From the NCBI GenBank assembly GCA_036971475.1, contig JBAIZL010000005.1:251005823-251069822 (forward strand): a stretch of DNA of 64,000 bases. The letters are read 5' to 3'. Below are positions 24,601-39,000 of this stretch, piece after piece; positions within the stretch are counted from its first letter, which is position 1; the number at the start of each line of letters is the position of its first letter. The stretch comes from Prosapia bicincta (Eukaryota; Arthropoda; Insecta; Hemiptera; Cercopidae). The notes beneath the pieces are model-generated. The model was not told where the DNA came from, searched no databases, and saw nothing but the letters and a program-made list of their open reading frames with translations. A program made the position numbers and the translations under genes.

Positions 24601-27600
24601 AGTAAGTAGTAATAAGTTAGTATTATTACTTTACTATAAGTATTCCTTAATAGTAGTAGTTATTAGTATTCCTAGTAATATAATACTAAAATAGTAATAA
24701 CTAATACTTAAATATGGAAGTAGTAATAAGTTAGTATTATTACTTTACTATAAGTATTCCTTAATAGTAGTAGTTATTATTATTCCTAGTAATAAAATAC
24801 TAAAATAGTAACAACTAATACCTAAATAAGTAAGTAGTAATAAGTTAGTATTATTACTTTACTATAAGTATTCCTTAATAGTAGTAGTTATTAGTATTCC
24901 TAGTAATGTAATACTAAAATAGTAATAACTAATACTTAAATATTGAAGTAGTAATAAGTTAGTATTATTACTTTACTATAAGTATTCCTAAATAGTAGTA
25001 GTTATTAGTATTCCTAGTAATAAAATACTAAAATAGTAACAACTAATACCTAACTATTGAAGTAGTAATAAGTTAGTATTATTACTTTACTATAAGTATC
25101 CCTTAATAGTAGTAGTTATTAGTATTCCTAGTAATAAAATACTAAAATAGTAACAACTACTACCTAAATAAGTAAGTAGTAATAAGTTAGTATTATTACT
25201 TTACTATAAGTATTCCTTAATAGTAGTAGTTATTTTTATTCCTAGTAATAAAATACTAAAATAGTAACAACTACTACCTAAATAGGTAAGTAGTAATAAG
25301 TTAGTATTATTACTTTACTATAAGTATTCCTTAATAGTAGTAGTTATTAGTATTCCTAGCAATGAAATACTAAAATAGTAACGACTAATACCTAAATAAG
25401 TAAGTAGTAATAAGTTAGTATTATTACTTTACTATAAGTATTCCTTCATAGTAGTAGTTATTAGTATTCCTAGTAATAAAATACTAAAATAGTAACAACT
25501 AATACTTAAATAAGTAAGTAGTAATAAGTTAGTATTATTATTTTACTATAAGTATTCCTTAATAGTAGTAGTTATTAGTATTCCCAGTAATAAAATACTA
25601 AAATACTAAAATAGTAATAACTAATACTTAAATAAGTAGATAGTAATAAGTTAGTATTATTACTTTACTATAAGTATTCCTTAATAGTAGTAGTTATTAG
25701 TATTCCTAGTAATAAAATACTAAAATAGTAATAACTAATACCTAAATAAGTAAGTAGTAATAAGTTAGTATTATTACTTTACTATAAGTATTCCTTAATA
25801 GTAGTAGTTATTAGTATTCCTAGTTATAAAATACTTAAATAGTAATAACTAATACTTAAATAAGTAAGTAGTAAGAAGTTAGTATTATTACTTTACTATA
25901 AGTATTCCTTAATAGTAGTAGTTATTAGTATTCCTAGTAATAAAATACTAAAATAGTAACAACTAATACCTAAATAAGTAAGTAGTAATAAGTTAGTATT
26001 ATTACTTCACTATAAGTATTCCTTAATAGTAATAGTTATTAGTATTCCTAGTAATAAAATACTAAAATAGTAATAACTAATACCTAAATAAGTAAGTAGT
26101 AATAAGTTAGTATTATTACTTTACTATAAATATTCCTTAATAGTGGTAGTTATTAGTATTCCTAGTAATAAAATACTAAAATAGTAATAACTAATACTTA
26201 AATAAGGAAGTAGTAATAAGTTAGTATTATTACTTTACTATAAGTATTCCTTAATAGTAGTAGTTATTAGTATTCCTAGTAATAAAATACTAAAATAGTA
26301 ACAACTAATACCTAAATAAGTAAGTAGTAATAAGTTAGTATTATTACTTTACTATAAGTATTCCTTAATAGTAGTAGTTATTAGTATTCCTAGTAATGTA
26401 ATACTAAAATAGTAATAACTAATACTTAAATATTGAAGTAGTAATAAGTTAGTATTATTACTTTACTATAAGTATTCCTAAATAGTAGTAGTTATTAGTA
26501 TTCCTAGTAATAAAATACTAAAATAGTAACAACTAATACCTAACTATTGAAGTAGTAATAAGTTAGTATTATTACTTTACTATAAGTATTCCTTAATAGT
26601 AGTAGCTATTAGTATTCCTAGTAATAAAATACTAAAATAGTAACAACTAATACCTAAATAAGTAAGTAGTAATAAGTTAGTATTATTACTTTACTATAAG
26701 TATTCCTTAATAGTAGTAGTTATTAGTATGCCTAGCAATGAAATACTAAAATAGTAACGACTAATACCTAAATAAGTAAGTAGTAATAAGTTAGTATTAT
26801 TACTTTACTATAAGTATTCCTTAATAGTAGTAGTTATTAGTATTCCTCTGAATAAAATACTAAAATAGTAACAACTAATACCTAAATAAGTAAGTAGTAA
26901 TAAGTTAGTATTATGACTTTACTATAAGTATTCCTTAATAGTAGTAGTTATTAGTATTCCTAGTAATAAAATACTAAAATAGTAATAACTAATACTTAAA
27001 TAAGTAAGTAGTAATAAGTTAGTATTATTACTTTACTATAGGTATTCCTTAAAAGTAGTAGTTATTAGTATTCCTAGTTATAAAATACTAAAATAGTAAC
27101 AACTAATACTTAAATATGGAAGTAGTAATAAGTTAGTATTATTACTTTACTATAAGTATTCCTTAATAGTAGTAGTTATTAGTATTCCTCTGAATAAAAT
27201 ACTAAAATAGTAACAACTAATACCTAAATAAGTAAGTAGTAATAAGTTAGTATTATGACTTTACTATAAGTATTCCTTAATAGTAGTAGTTATTAGTATT
27301 CCTAGTAATAAAATACTAAAATAGTAATAACTAATACTTAAATAAGTAAGTAGTAATAAGTTAGTGTTATTACTTTACTATAGGTATTCCTTAAAAGTAG
27401 TAGTTATTAGTATTCCTAGTAATAAAATACTAAAATAGTAACAACTACTACCTAAATAAGTAAGTAGTAATAAGTTAGTATTATTACTTTACTATAAGTA
27501 TTCCTTAATAGTAGTAGTTATTAGTATTCCTAGTAATATAATACTAAAATAGTAATAACTAATACTTAAATATGGAAGTAGTAATAAGTTAGTATTATTA

Positions 27601-29588
27601 CTTTACTATAAGTATTCCTTAATAGTAGTAGTTATTAGTATTCCTAGTAATAAAATACTAAAATAGTAACAACTAATAAATAAATAAGTAAGTAGTAATA
27701 AGTTAGTATTATTACTTTACTATAAGTATTCCTTAATAGTAGTAGTTATTAGTATTCCTAGTAATAAAATACTAAAATAGTAACAACTAATACCTAAATA
27801 AGTAAGTAGTAATAAGTTAGTATTATGACTTTACTATAAGTATTCCTTAATAGTAGTAGTTATTAGTATTCCTAGTAATAAAATACTAAAATAGTAATAA
27901 CTAATACTTAAATAAGTAAGTAGTAATAAGTTAGTATTATTACTTTACTATAGGTATTTCTTAATAGTAGTGGTTATTAGTATTCCTAGTTAAAAAAATA
28001 CTAAAATAGTAACAACTAATACTGAAATAAGTAAGTAGTAATAAGTTAGTATTATTACTTTACTATAAGTATTCCTTAATAGTAGTAGTTATTAGTATGC
28101 CTAGTAATATAATACTAGAATAGTAATAACTAATACTTAAATATGGAAGTAGTAATAAATTAGTATTATTACTTTACTATAAGTATTCCTTAATAGTAGT
28201 AGTTATTAGTATTCCTGGTAATAAAATACTAATATAGTAACAACTAATACTTGAATAAGTAAGTAGTAATAAGTTAGTATTATTACTTAACTATAAGTAT
28301 TCCTTAATAGTAGTAGTTATTAGTATTCCTAGCAATGAGATACTAAAATAGTAACGACTAATACCTAAATAAGTAAGTAGTAATAAGTTAGTATTATTAC
28401 TTTACTATAAGTATTCCTTAATAGTAGTAGTTATTAGTATTCCTAGTAATATAATACTAAAATAGTAATAACTAATACTTAAATATAGAAGTAGTAATAA
28501 GTTAGTATTATTACTTTACTATAAGTATTCCTTAATAGTAGTAGTTATTATTATTCCTAGTAATAAAATACTAAAATAGTAACAACTAATACCTAAATAA
28601 GTAAGTAGTAATAAGTTAGTATTATTACTTTACTATAAGTATTCCTTAATAGTAGTAGTTATTAGTATTCCTAGTAATGTAATACTAAAATAGTAATAAC
28701 TAATACTTAAATATTGAAGTAGTAATAAGTTAGTATTATTACTTTACTATAAGTATTCCTAAATAGTAGTAGTTATTAGTATTCCTAGTAATAAAATACT
28801 AAAATAGTAACAACTAATACCTAACTATTGAAGTAGTAATAAGTTAGTATTATTACTTTACTATAAGTATCCCTTAATAGTAGTAGTTATTAGTATTCCT
28901 AGTAATAAAATACTAAAATAGTAACAACTACTACCTAAATAAGTAAGTAGTAATAAGTTAGTATTATTACTTTACTATAAGTATTCCTTAATAGTAGTAG
29001 TTATTTTTATTCCTAGTAATAAAATACTAAAATAGTAACAACTAATACCTAAATAAGTAAGTAGTAATAAGTTAGTATTATTACTTTACTATAAGTATTC
29101 CTTAATAGTAGTAGTTATTAGTATTCCTAGCAATGAAATACTAAAATAGTAACGACTAATACCTAAATAAGTAAGTAGTAATAAGTTAGTATTATTACTT
29201 TACTATAAGTATTCCTTCATAGTAGTAGTTATTAGTATTCCTAGTAATAAAATACTAAAATAGTAACAACTAATACTTAAATAAGTAAGTAGTAATAAGT
29301 TAGTATTATTATTTTACTATAAGTATTCCTTAATAGTAGTAGTTATTAGTATTCCCAGTAATAAAATACTAAAATACTAAAATAGTAATAACTAATACTT
29401 AAATAAGTAGATAGTAATAAGTTAGTATTATTACTTTACTATAAGTATTCCTTAATAGTAGTAGTTATTAGTATTCCTAGTAATAAAATACTAAAATAGT
29501 AATAACTAATACCTAAATAAGTAAGTAGTAATAAGTTAGTATTATTACTTTACTATAAGTATTCCTTAATAGTAGTAGTTATTAGTAT
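21497..29588 (+). repeat. 8.1-kb block, copy 1 (paired with 37,849-45,940)
   Basis: This block recurs 16,352 bp downstream. Matching pairs: GTAGTAAAAT at 21,816 and 38,168; CTAATAAATAAATAAG at about 23,902 and 40,254; AAGAAG at 25,873 and 42,225; the TTTAAAAT form of the 8-bp allele at 22,852 and 39,204; CTTCACTATA near 26,007 and 42,359. Only scattered private changes were noticed, such as AATAGGTAGG near 22,082 and AATAAGCAAG near 22,423 here, and GCAAAGAAAT near 41,711 in the other copy. The block contains one full 3,771-bp unit and most of a second. Confidence 0.8.
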
Positions 29589-31219
29589 TCCTAGTTATAA
29601 AATACTTAAATAGTAATAACTAATACTTAAATAAGTAAGTAGTAAGAAGTTAGTATTATTACTTTACTATAAGTATTCCTTAATAGTAGTAGTTATTAGT
29701 ATTCCTAGTAATAAAATACTAAAATAGTAACAACTAATACCTAAATAAGTAAGTAGTAATAAGTTAGTATTATTACTTCACTATAAGTATTCCTTAATAG
29801 TAATAGTTATTAGTATTCCTAGTAATAAAATACTAAAATAGTAATAACTAATACCTAAATAAGTAAGTAGTAATAAGTTAGTATTATTACTTTACTATAA
29901 ATATTCCTTAATAGTGGTAGTTATTAGTATTCCTAGTAATAAAATACTAAAATAGTAATAACTAATACTTAAATAAGGAAGTAGTAATAAGTTAGTATTA
30001 TTACTTTACTATAAGTATTCCTTAATAGTAGTAGTTATTAGTATTCCTAGTAATAAAATACTAAAATAGTAACAACTAATACCTAAATAAGTAAGTAGTA
30101 ATAGGTTAGTATTATTACTTTACTATAAGTATTCCTTAATAGTAGTAGTTATTAGTATTCCTAGTAATGTAATACTAAAATAGTAATAACTAATACTTTA
30201 ATATTGAAGTAGTAATAAGTTAGTATTATTACTTTACTATAAGTATTCCTAAATAGTAGTAGTTATTAGTATTCCTAGTAATAAAATACTAAAATAGTAA
30301 CAACTAATACCTAACTATTGAAGTAGTAATAAGTTAGTATTATTACTTTACTATAAGTATTCCTTAATAGTAGTAGCTATTAGTATTCCTAGTAATAAAA
30401 TACTAAAATAGTAACAACTAATACCTAAATAAGTAAGTAGTAATAAGTTAGTATTATTACTTTACTATAAGTATTCCTTAATAGTAGTAGTTATTAGTAT
30501 GCCTAGCAATGAAATACTAAAATAGTAACGACTAATACCTAAATAAGTAAGTAGTAATAAGTTAGTATTATTACTTTACTATAAGTATTCCTTAATAGTA
30601 GTAGTTATTAGTATTCCTCTGAATAAAATACTAAAATAGTAACAACTAATACCTAAATAAGTAAGTAGTAATAAGTTAGTATTATGACTTTACTATAAGT
30701 ATTCCTTAATAGTAGTAGTTATTAGTATTCCTAGTAATAAAATACTAAAATAGTAATAACTAATACTTAAATAAGTAAGTAGTAATAAGTTAGTATTATT
30801 ACTTTACTATAGGTATTCCTTAAAAGTAGTAGTTATTAGTATTCCTAGTTATAAAATACTAAAATAGTAACAACTAATACTTAAATATGGAAGTAGTAAT
30901 AAGTTAGTATTATTACTTTACTATAAGTATTCCTTAATAGTAGTAGTTATTAGTATTCCTCTGAATAAAATACTAAAATAGTAACAACTAATACCTAAAT
31001 AAGTAAGTAGTAATAAGTTAGTATTATGACTTTACTATAAGTATTCCTTAATAGTAGTAGTTATTAGTATTCCTAGTAATAAAATACTAAAATAGTAATA
31101 ACTAATACTTAAATAAGTAAGTAGTAATAAGTTAGTGTTATTACTTTACTATAGGTATTCCTTAAAAGTAGTAGTTATTAGTATTCCTAGTAATAAAATA
31201 CTAAAATAGTAACAACTAC
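23678..31219 (+). repeat. 3,771-bp (33 units + 9 bp) tandem segmental duplication
   Basis: Copy 1 is about 23,678-27,448 and copy 2 about 27,449-31,219, with identity continuing to about 31,309. Paired markers are CTAATAAATAAATAAG (23,902/27,673), AAGAAG (25,873/29,644), cassette A (26,391/30,162) and the 8-bp allele (25,597/29,368). The 9-bp excess is the 8-bp allele plus one extra A in the AGTTAAAAAAATAC unit. The join lies within 27,449-27,538: a unit ending AACAACTACTACC is followed by CTAGTAATATAATAC instead of CTAGTAATAAAATAC. Confidence 0.8.
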
Positions 31220-34200
31220 TACCTAAATAAGTAAGTAGTAATAAGTTAGTATTATTACTTTACTATAAGTATTCCTTAATAGTAGTAGTTATTAGTATTC
31301 CTAGTAATAAAATACTAAAATAGTAACAACTAATACCTAAATAAGTAAGTAGTAATAAGTTAGTATTATTACTTTACTATAAGTATTCCTTAATAGTAGT
31401 AGTTATTAGTATTCCTAGCAATGAAATACTAAAATAGTAACGACTAATACCTAAATAAGTAAGTAGTAATAAGTTAGTATTATTACTTTACTATAAGTAT
31501 TCCTTCATAGTAGTAGTTATTAGTATTCCTAGTAATAAAATACTAAAATAGTAACAACTAATACTTAAATAAGTAAGTAGTAATAAGTTAGTATTATTAT
31601 TTTACTATAAGTATTCCTTAATAGTAGTAGTTATTAGTATTCCCAGTAATAAAATACTAAAATACTAAAATAGTAATAACTAATACTTAAATAAGTAGAT
31701 AGTAATAAGTTAGTATTATTACTTTACTATAAGTATTCCTTAATAGTAGTAGTTATTAGTATTCCTAGTAATAAAATACTAAAATAGTAATAACTAATAC
31801 CTAAATAAGTAAGTAGTAATAAGTTAGTATTATTACTTTACTATAAGTATTCCTTAATAGTCGTAGTTATTAGTATTCCTAGTTATAAAATACTTAAATA
31901 GTAATAACTAATACTTAAATAAGTAAGTAGTAAGAAGTTAGTATTATTACTTTACTATAAGTATTCCTTAATAGTAGTAGTTATTAGTATTCCTAGTAAT
32001 AAAATACTAAAATAGTAACAACTAATACCTAAATAAGTAAGTAGTAATAAGTTAGTATTATTACTTTACTATAAGTATTCCTTAATAGTAATAGTTATTA
32101 GTATTCCTAGTAATAAAATACTAAAATAGTAATAACTAATACCTAAATAAGTAAGTAGTAATAAGTTAGTATTATTACTTTACTATAAGTATTCCTTAAT
32201 AGTGGTAGTTATTAGTATTCCTAGTAATAAAATACTAAAATAGTAATAACTAATACTTAAATAAGGAAGTAGTAATAAGTTAGTATTATTACTTTACTAT
32301 AAGTATTCCTTAATAGTAGTAGTTATTAGTATTCCTAGTAATAAAATACTAAAATAGTAACAACTAATACCTAAATAAGTAAGTAGTAATAAGTTAGTAT
32401 TATTACTTTACTATAAGTATTCCTTAATAGTGGTAGTTATTAGTATTCCTAGTAATAAAATACTAAAATAGTAATAACTAATACTTAAATAAGGAAGTAG
32501 TAATAAGTTAGTATTATTACTTTACTATAAGTATTCCTTAATAGTGGTAGTTATTAGTATTCCTAGTAATAAAATACTAAAATAGTAATAACTAATACTT
32601 AAATAAGGAAGTAGTAATAAGTTAGTATTATTACTTTACTATAAGTATTCCTTAATAGTAGTAGTTATTAGTATTCCTAGTAGTAAAATACTAAAATAGT
32701 AATAAATAATACCTAAATAAGTAAGTAGTAATAAGTTAGTAATATTACTTTACTATAAGTATTCCTTAATAGTAGTAGTTATTAGTATTCCTAGTAATAA
32801 AATACTAAAATAGTAATAACTAATACTTAAATAAGTAAGTAGTAATAAGTTAGTGTTATTACTTTACTATAGGTATTCCTTAAAAGTAGTAGTTATTAGT
32901 ATTCCTAGTAATAAAATACTAAAATAGTAACAACTACTACCTAAATAAGTAAGTAGTAATAAGTTAGTATTATTACTTTACTATAAGTATTCCTTAATAG
33001 TAGTAGTTATTAGTATTCCTAGTAATAAAATACTAAAATAGTAACAACTAATACCTAAATAAGTAAGTAGTAATAAGTTAGTATTATTACTTTACTATAA
33101 GTATTCCTTAATAGTAGTAGTTATTAGTATTCCTAGCAATGAAATACTAAAATAGTAACGACTAATACCTAAATAAGTAAGTAGTAATAAGTTAGTATTA
33201 TTACTTTACTATAAGTATTCCTTCATAGTAGTAGTTATTAGTATTCCTAGTAATAAAATACTAAAATAGTAACAACTAATACTTAAATAAGTAAGTAGTA
33301 ATAAGTTAGTATTATTATTTTACTATAAGTATTCCTTAATAGTAGTAGTTATTAGTATTCCCAGTAATAAAATACTAAAATACTAAAATAGTAATAACTA
33401 ATACTTAAATAAGTAGATAGTAATAAGTTAGTATTATTACTTTACTATAAGTATTCCTTAATAGTAGTAGTTATTAGTATTCCTAGTAATAAAATACTAA
33501 AATAGTAATAACTAATACCTAAATAAGTAAGTAGTAATAAGTTAGTATTATTACTTTACTATAAGTATTCCTTAATAGTCGTAGTTATTAGTATTCCTAG
33601 TTATAAAATACTTAAATAGTAATAACTAATACTTAAATAAGTAAGTAGTAAGAAGTTAGTATTATTACTTTACTATAAGTATTCCTTAATAGTAGTAGTT
33701 ATTAGTATTCCTAGTAATAAAATACTAAAATAGTAACAACTAATACCTAAATAAGTAAGTAGTAATAAGTTAGTATTATTACTTTACTATAAGTATTCCT
33801 TAATAGTAATAGTTATTAGTATTCCTAGTAATAAAATACTAAAATAGTAATAACTAATACCTAAATAAGTAAGTAGTAATAAGTTAGTATTATTACTTTA
33901 CTATAAGTATTCCTTAATAGTGGTAGTTATTAGTATTCCTAGTAATAAAATACTAAAATAGTAATAACTAATACTTAAATAAGGAAGTAGTAATAAGTTA
34001 GTATTATTACTTTACTATAAGTATTCCTTAATAGTAGTAGTTATTAGTATTCCTAGTAATAAAATACTAAAATAGTAACAACTAATACCTAAATAAGTAA
34101 GTAGTAATAAGTTAGTATTATTACTTTACTATAAGTATTCCTTAATAGTGGTAGTTATTAGTATTCCTAGTAATAAAATACTAAAATAGTAATAACTAAT

Positions 34201-34464
34201 ACTTAAATAAGGAAGTAGTAATAAGTTAGTATTATTACTTTACTATAAGTATTCCTTAATAGTGGTAGTTATTAGTATTCCTAGTAATAAAATACTAAAA
34301 TAGTAATAACTAATACTTAAATAAGGAAGTAGTAATAAGTTAGTATTATTACTTTACTATAAGTATTCCTTAATAGTAGTACTTATTAGTATTCCTAGTA
34401 GTAAAATACTAAAATAGTAATAAATAATACCTAAATAAGTAAGTAGTAATAAGTTAGTAATATT
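31029..34464 (+). repeat. 1,718-bp (15 units + 8 bp) tandem segmental duplication
   Basis: Copy 1 is about 31,029-32,746 and copy 2 about 32,747-34,464. Paired markers are the 8-bp allele (31,656/33,374), AAGAAG (31,932/33,650) and GTAGTAAAAT (32,680/34,398). The join falls in a 27-bp interval, 32,747-32,773: the GTTAGTAATATTAC unit, elsewhere always followed by AATAGTGGTAG, here continues as AATAGTAGTAG. Confidence 0.8.
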
Positions 34465-37400
34465 ACTTTACTATAAGTATTCCTTAATAGTGGTAGTTAT
34501 TAGTATTCCTAGTAATGAAATACTAAAATAGTAACAACTAATACCTAAATAAGTAAGTAGTAATAAGTTAGTATTATTACTTTACTATAAGTATTCCTTA
34601 ATAGTAGTAGTTATTAGTATTCGTAGTAATAAAATACTAATATAGTAACAACTAATACTTGAATAAGTAGGTAGTAATAAGTTAGTATTATTACTTTACT
34701 ATAAGTATTCCTTAATAGTAGTAGTTATTAGTATTCCTAGCAATGAAATACTAAAATAGTAACAACTAATACCTAAATAAGTAAGTAGTAATAAGTTAGT
34801 ATTATTACTTTACTATAAGTATTCCTTAATAGTAGTAGTTATTAGTATTCGTAGCAATAAAATACTAATATAGTAACAACTAATACTTGAATAAGTAGGT
34901 AGTAATAAGTTAGTATTATTACTTTACTATAAGTATTCCTTAATAGTAGTAGTTATTAGTATTCCTAGCAATGAAATACTAAAATAGTAACGACTAATAC
35001 CTAAATAAGTAAGTAGTAATAAGTTAGTATTATTACTTTACTATAAGTATTCCTTAATAGTAGTAGTTACTAGTATTCCTAGTAATATAATACTAAACTA
35101 GTAATAACTAATACTTAAATATGGAAGTAGTAATAAGTTAGTATTATTACTTTACTATAAGTATTCCTTAATAGTAGTAGTTATTAGTATTCCTAGTAAT
35201 AAAATACTAAAATTGTAACAACTAATACTTAAATAAGGAAGTAGTAATAAGTTAGTATTATTACTTTACTATAAGTATTCCTTAATAGTAGTAGTTATTA
35301 GTATTCCTAGTAATAAAATACTAAAATAGTAATAACTAATACCTAAATAAGTAAGTAGTAATAAGTTAGTATTATTACTTTACTATAAATATTCCTTAAT
35401 AGTGGTAGTTATTAGTATTCCTAGTAATAAAATACTAAAATAGTAATAACTAATACTTAAATAAGGAAGTAGTAATAAGTTAGTATTATTACTTTACTAT
35501 AAGTATTCCTTAATAGTAGTAGTTATTAGTATTCCTAGTAATAAAATACTAAAATAGTAACAACTAATACCTAAATAAGTAAGTAGTAATAAGTTAGTAT
35601 TATTACTTTACTATAAGTATTCCTTAATAGTAGTAGTTATTAGTATTCCTAGTAATGTAATACTAAAATAGTAATAACTAATACTTAAATATTGAAGTAG
35701 TAATAAGATAGTATTATTACTTTACTATAAGTATTCCTAAATAGTAGTAGTTATTAGTATTCCTAGTAATAAAATACTAAAATAGTAACAACTAATACCT
35801 AACTATTGAAGTAGTAATAAGTTAGTATTATTACTTTACTATAAGTATTCCTTAATAGTAGTAGCTATTAGTATTCCTAGTAATAAAATACTAAAATAGT
35901 AACAACTAATACCTAAATAAGTAAGTAGTAATAAGTTAGTATTATTACTTTACTATAAGTATTCCTTAATAGTAGTAGTTATTAGTATGCCTAGCAATGA
36001 AATACTAAAATAGTAACGACTAATACCTAAATAAGTAAGTAGTAATAAGTTAGTATTATTACTTTACTATAAGTATTCCTTAATAGTAGTAGTTATTAGT
36101 ATTCCTCTGAATAAAATACTAAAATAGTAACAACTAATACCTAAATAAGTAAGTAGTAATAAGTTAGTATTATGACTTTACTATAAGTATTCCTTAATAG
36201 TAGTAGTTATTAGTATTCCTAGTAATAAAATACTAAAATAGTAATAACTAATACTTAAATAAGTAAGTAGTAATAAGTTAGTATTATTACTTTACTATAG
36301 GTATTCCTTAAAAGTAGTAGTTATTAGTATTCCTAGTTATAAAATACTAAAATAGTAACAACTAATACTTAAATATGGAAGTAGTAATAAGTTAGTATTA
36401 TTACTTTACTATAAGTATTCCTTAATAGTAGTAGTTATTAGTATTCCTCTGAATAAAATACTAAAATAGTAACAACTAATACCTAAATAAGTAAGTAGTA
36501 ATAAGTTAGTATTATGACTTTACTATAAGTATTCCTTAATAGTAGTAGTTATTAGTATTCCTAGTAATAAAATACTAAAATAGTAATAACTAATACTTAA
36601 ATAAGTAAGTAGTAATAAGTTAGTGTTATTACTTTACTATAGGTATTCCTTAAAAGTAGTAGTTATTAGTATTCCTAGTAATAAAATACTAAAATAGTAA
36701 CAACTAATACCTAAATAAGTAAGTAGTAATAAGTTAGTATTATTACTTTACTATAAGTATTCCTTAATAGTAGTAGTTATTAGTATTCCTAGTAATAAAA
36801 TACTAAAATAGTAACAACTAATACCTAAATAAGTAAGTAGTAATAAGTTAGTATTATTACTTTACTATAAGTATTCCTTAATAGTAGTAGTTATTAGTAT
36901 TCCTAGCAATGAAATACTAAAATAGTAACGACTAATACCTAAATAAGTAAGTAGTAATAAGTTAGTATTATTACTTTACTATAAGTATTCCTTCATAGTA
37001 GTAGTTATTAGTATTCCTAGTAATAAAATACTAAAATAGTAACAACTAATACTTAAATAAGTAAGTAGTAATAAGTTAGTATTATTATTTTACTATAAGT
37101 ATTCCTTAATAGTAGTAGTTATTAGTATTCCCAGTAATAAAATACTAAAATACTAAAATAGTAATAACTAATACTTAAATAAGTAGATAGTAATAAGTTA
37201 GTATTATTACTTTACTATAAGTATTCCTTAATAGTAGTAGTTATTAGTATTCCTAGTAATAAAATACTAAAATAGTAATAACTAATACCTAAATAAGTAA
37301 GTAGTAATAAGTTAGTATTATTACTTTACTATAAGTATTCCTTAATAGTCGTAGTTATTAGTATTCCTAGTTATAAAATACTTAAATATTAATAACTAAT

Positions 37401-39000
37401 ACTTAAATAAGTAAGTAGTAAGAAGTTAGTATTATTACTTTACTATAAGTATTCCTTAATAGTAGTAGTTATTAGTATTCCTAGTAATAAAATACTAAAA
37501 TAGTAACAACTAATACCTAAATAAGTAAGTAGTAATAAGTTAGTATTATTACTTTACTATAAGTATTCCTTAATAGTAATAGTTATTAGTATTCCTAGTA
37601 ATAAAATACTAAAATAGTAATAACTAATACCTAAATAAGTAAGTAGTAATAAGTTAGTATTATTACTTTACTATAAGTATTCCTTAATAGTGGTAGTTAT
37701 TAGTATTCCTAGTAATAAAATACTAAAATAGTAATAACTAATACTTAAATAAGGAAGTAGTAATAAGTTAGTATTATTACTTTACTATAAGTATTCCTTA
37801 ATAGTAGTAGTTATTAGTATTCCTAGTAATAAAATACTAAAATAGTAACAACTAATACCTAAATAAGTAAGTAGTAATAAGTTAGTATTATTACTTTACT
37901 ATAAGTATTCCTTAATAGTGGTAGTTATTAGTATTCCTAGTAATAAAATACTAAAATAGTAATAACTAATACTTAAATAAGGAAGTAGTAATAAGTTAGT
38001 ATTATTACTTTACTATAAGTATTCCTTAATAGTGGTAGTTATTAGTATTCCTAGTAATAAAATACTAAAATAGTAATAACTAATACTTAAATAAGGAAGT
38101 AGTAATAAGTTAGTATTATTACTTTACTATAAGTATTCCTTAATAGTAGTAGTTATTAGTATTCCTAGTAGTAAAATACTAAAATAGTAATAAATAATAC
38201 CTAAATAAGTAAGTAGTAATAAGTTAGTAATATTACTTTACTATAAGTATTCCTTAATAGTGGTAGTTATTAGTATTCCTAGTAATGAAATACTAAAATA
38301 GTAACAACTAATACCTAAATAAGTAAGTAGTAATAAGTTAGTATTATTACTTTACTATAAGTATTCCTTAATAGTAGTAGTTATTAGTATTCGTAGTAAT
38401 AAAATACTAATATAGTAACAACTAATACTTGAATAAGTAGGTAGTAATAAGTTAGTATTATTACTTTACTATAAGTATTCCTTAATAGTAGTAGTTATTA
38501 TTATTCCTAGCAATGAAATACTAAAATAGTAACAACTAATACCTAAATAAGTAAGTAGTAATAAGTTAGTATTATTACTTTACTATAAGTATTCCTTAAT
38601 AGTAGTAGTTATTAGTATTCGTAGCAATAAAATACTAATATAGTAACAACTAATACTTGAATAAGTAGGTAGTAATAAGTTAGTATTATTACTTTACTAT
38701 AAGTATTCCTTAATAGTAGTAGTTATTAGTATTCCTAGCAATGAAATACTAAAATAGTAACGACTAATACCTAAATAAGTAAGTAGTAATAAGTTAGTAT
38801 TATTACTTTACTATAAGTATTCCTTAATAGTAGTAGTTACTAGTATTCCTAGTAATATAATACTAAACTAGTAATAACTAATACTTAAATATGGAAGTAG
38901 TAATAAGTTAGTATTATTACTTTACTATAAGTATTCCTTAATAGTAGTAGTTATTAGTATTCCTAGTAATAAAATACTAAAATTGTAACAACTAATACCT
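33300..39000 (+). repeat. Region with 3,770-bp spaced repetition (33 units + 8 bp)
   Basis: AAGAAG (33,650/37,420), the 8-bp allele (33,374/37,144) and GTAGTAAAAT (34,398/38,168) are all 3,770 bp apart. It is not a clean tandem copy. Near 35,220 an AAATTGTAACAACTAATAC unit, elsewhere followed by CTAAATAAGTAAG, is followed by TTAAATAAGGAAG, and a cassette A copy (35,650) fills the gap. The 3,770 period equals the 3,771 period minus the single-A insertion, but it links different markers, so I treat the two as separate events. Confidence 0.6.

Noticed and set aside
25229..25242. T-rich stretch GTTATTTTTATTCC as a terminator or insertion scar
   Set aside because: It is a two-base substitution (AGTATT to TTTATT) in an otherwise normal unit with no length change. 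It recurs near 29,005, 41,582, 45,356, 47,531 and 54,509 only as part of duplicated blocks.
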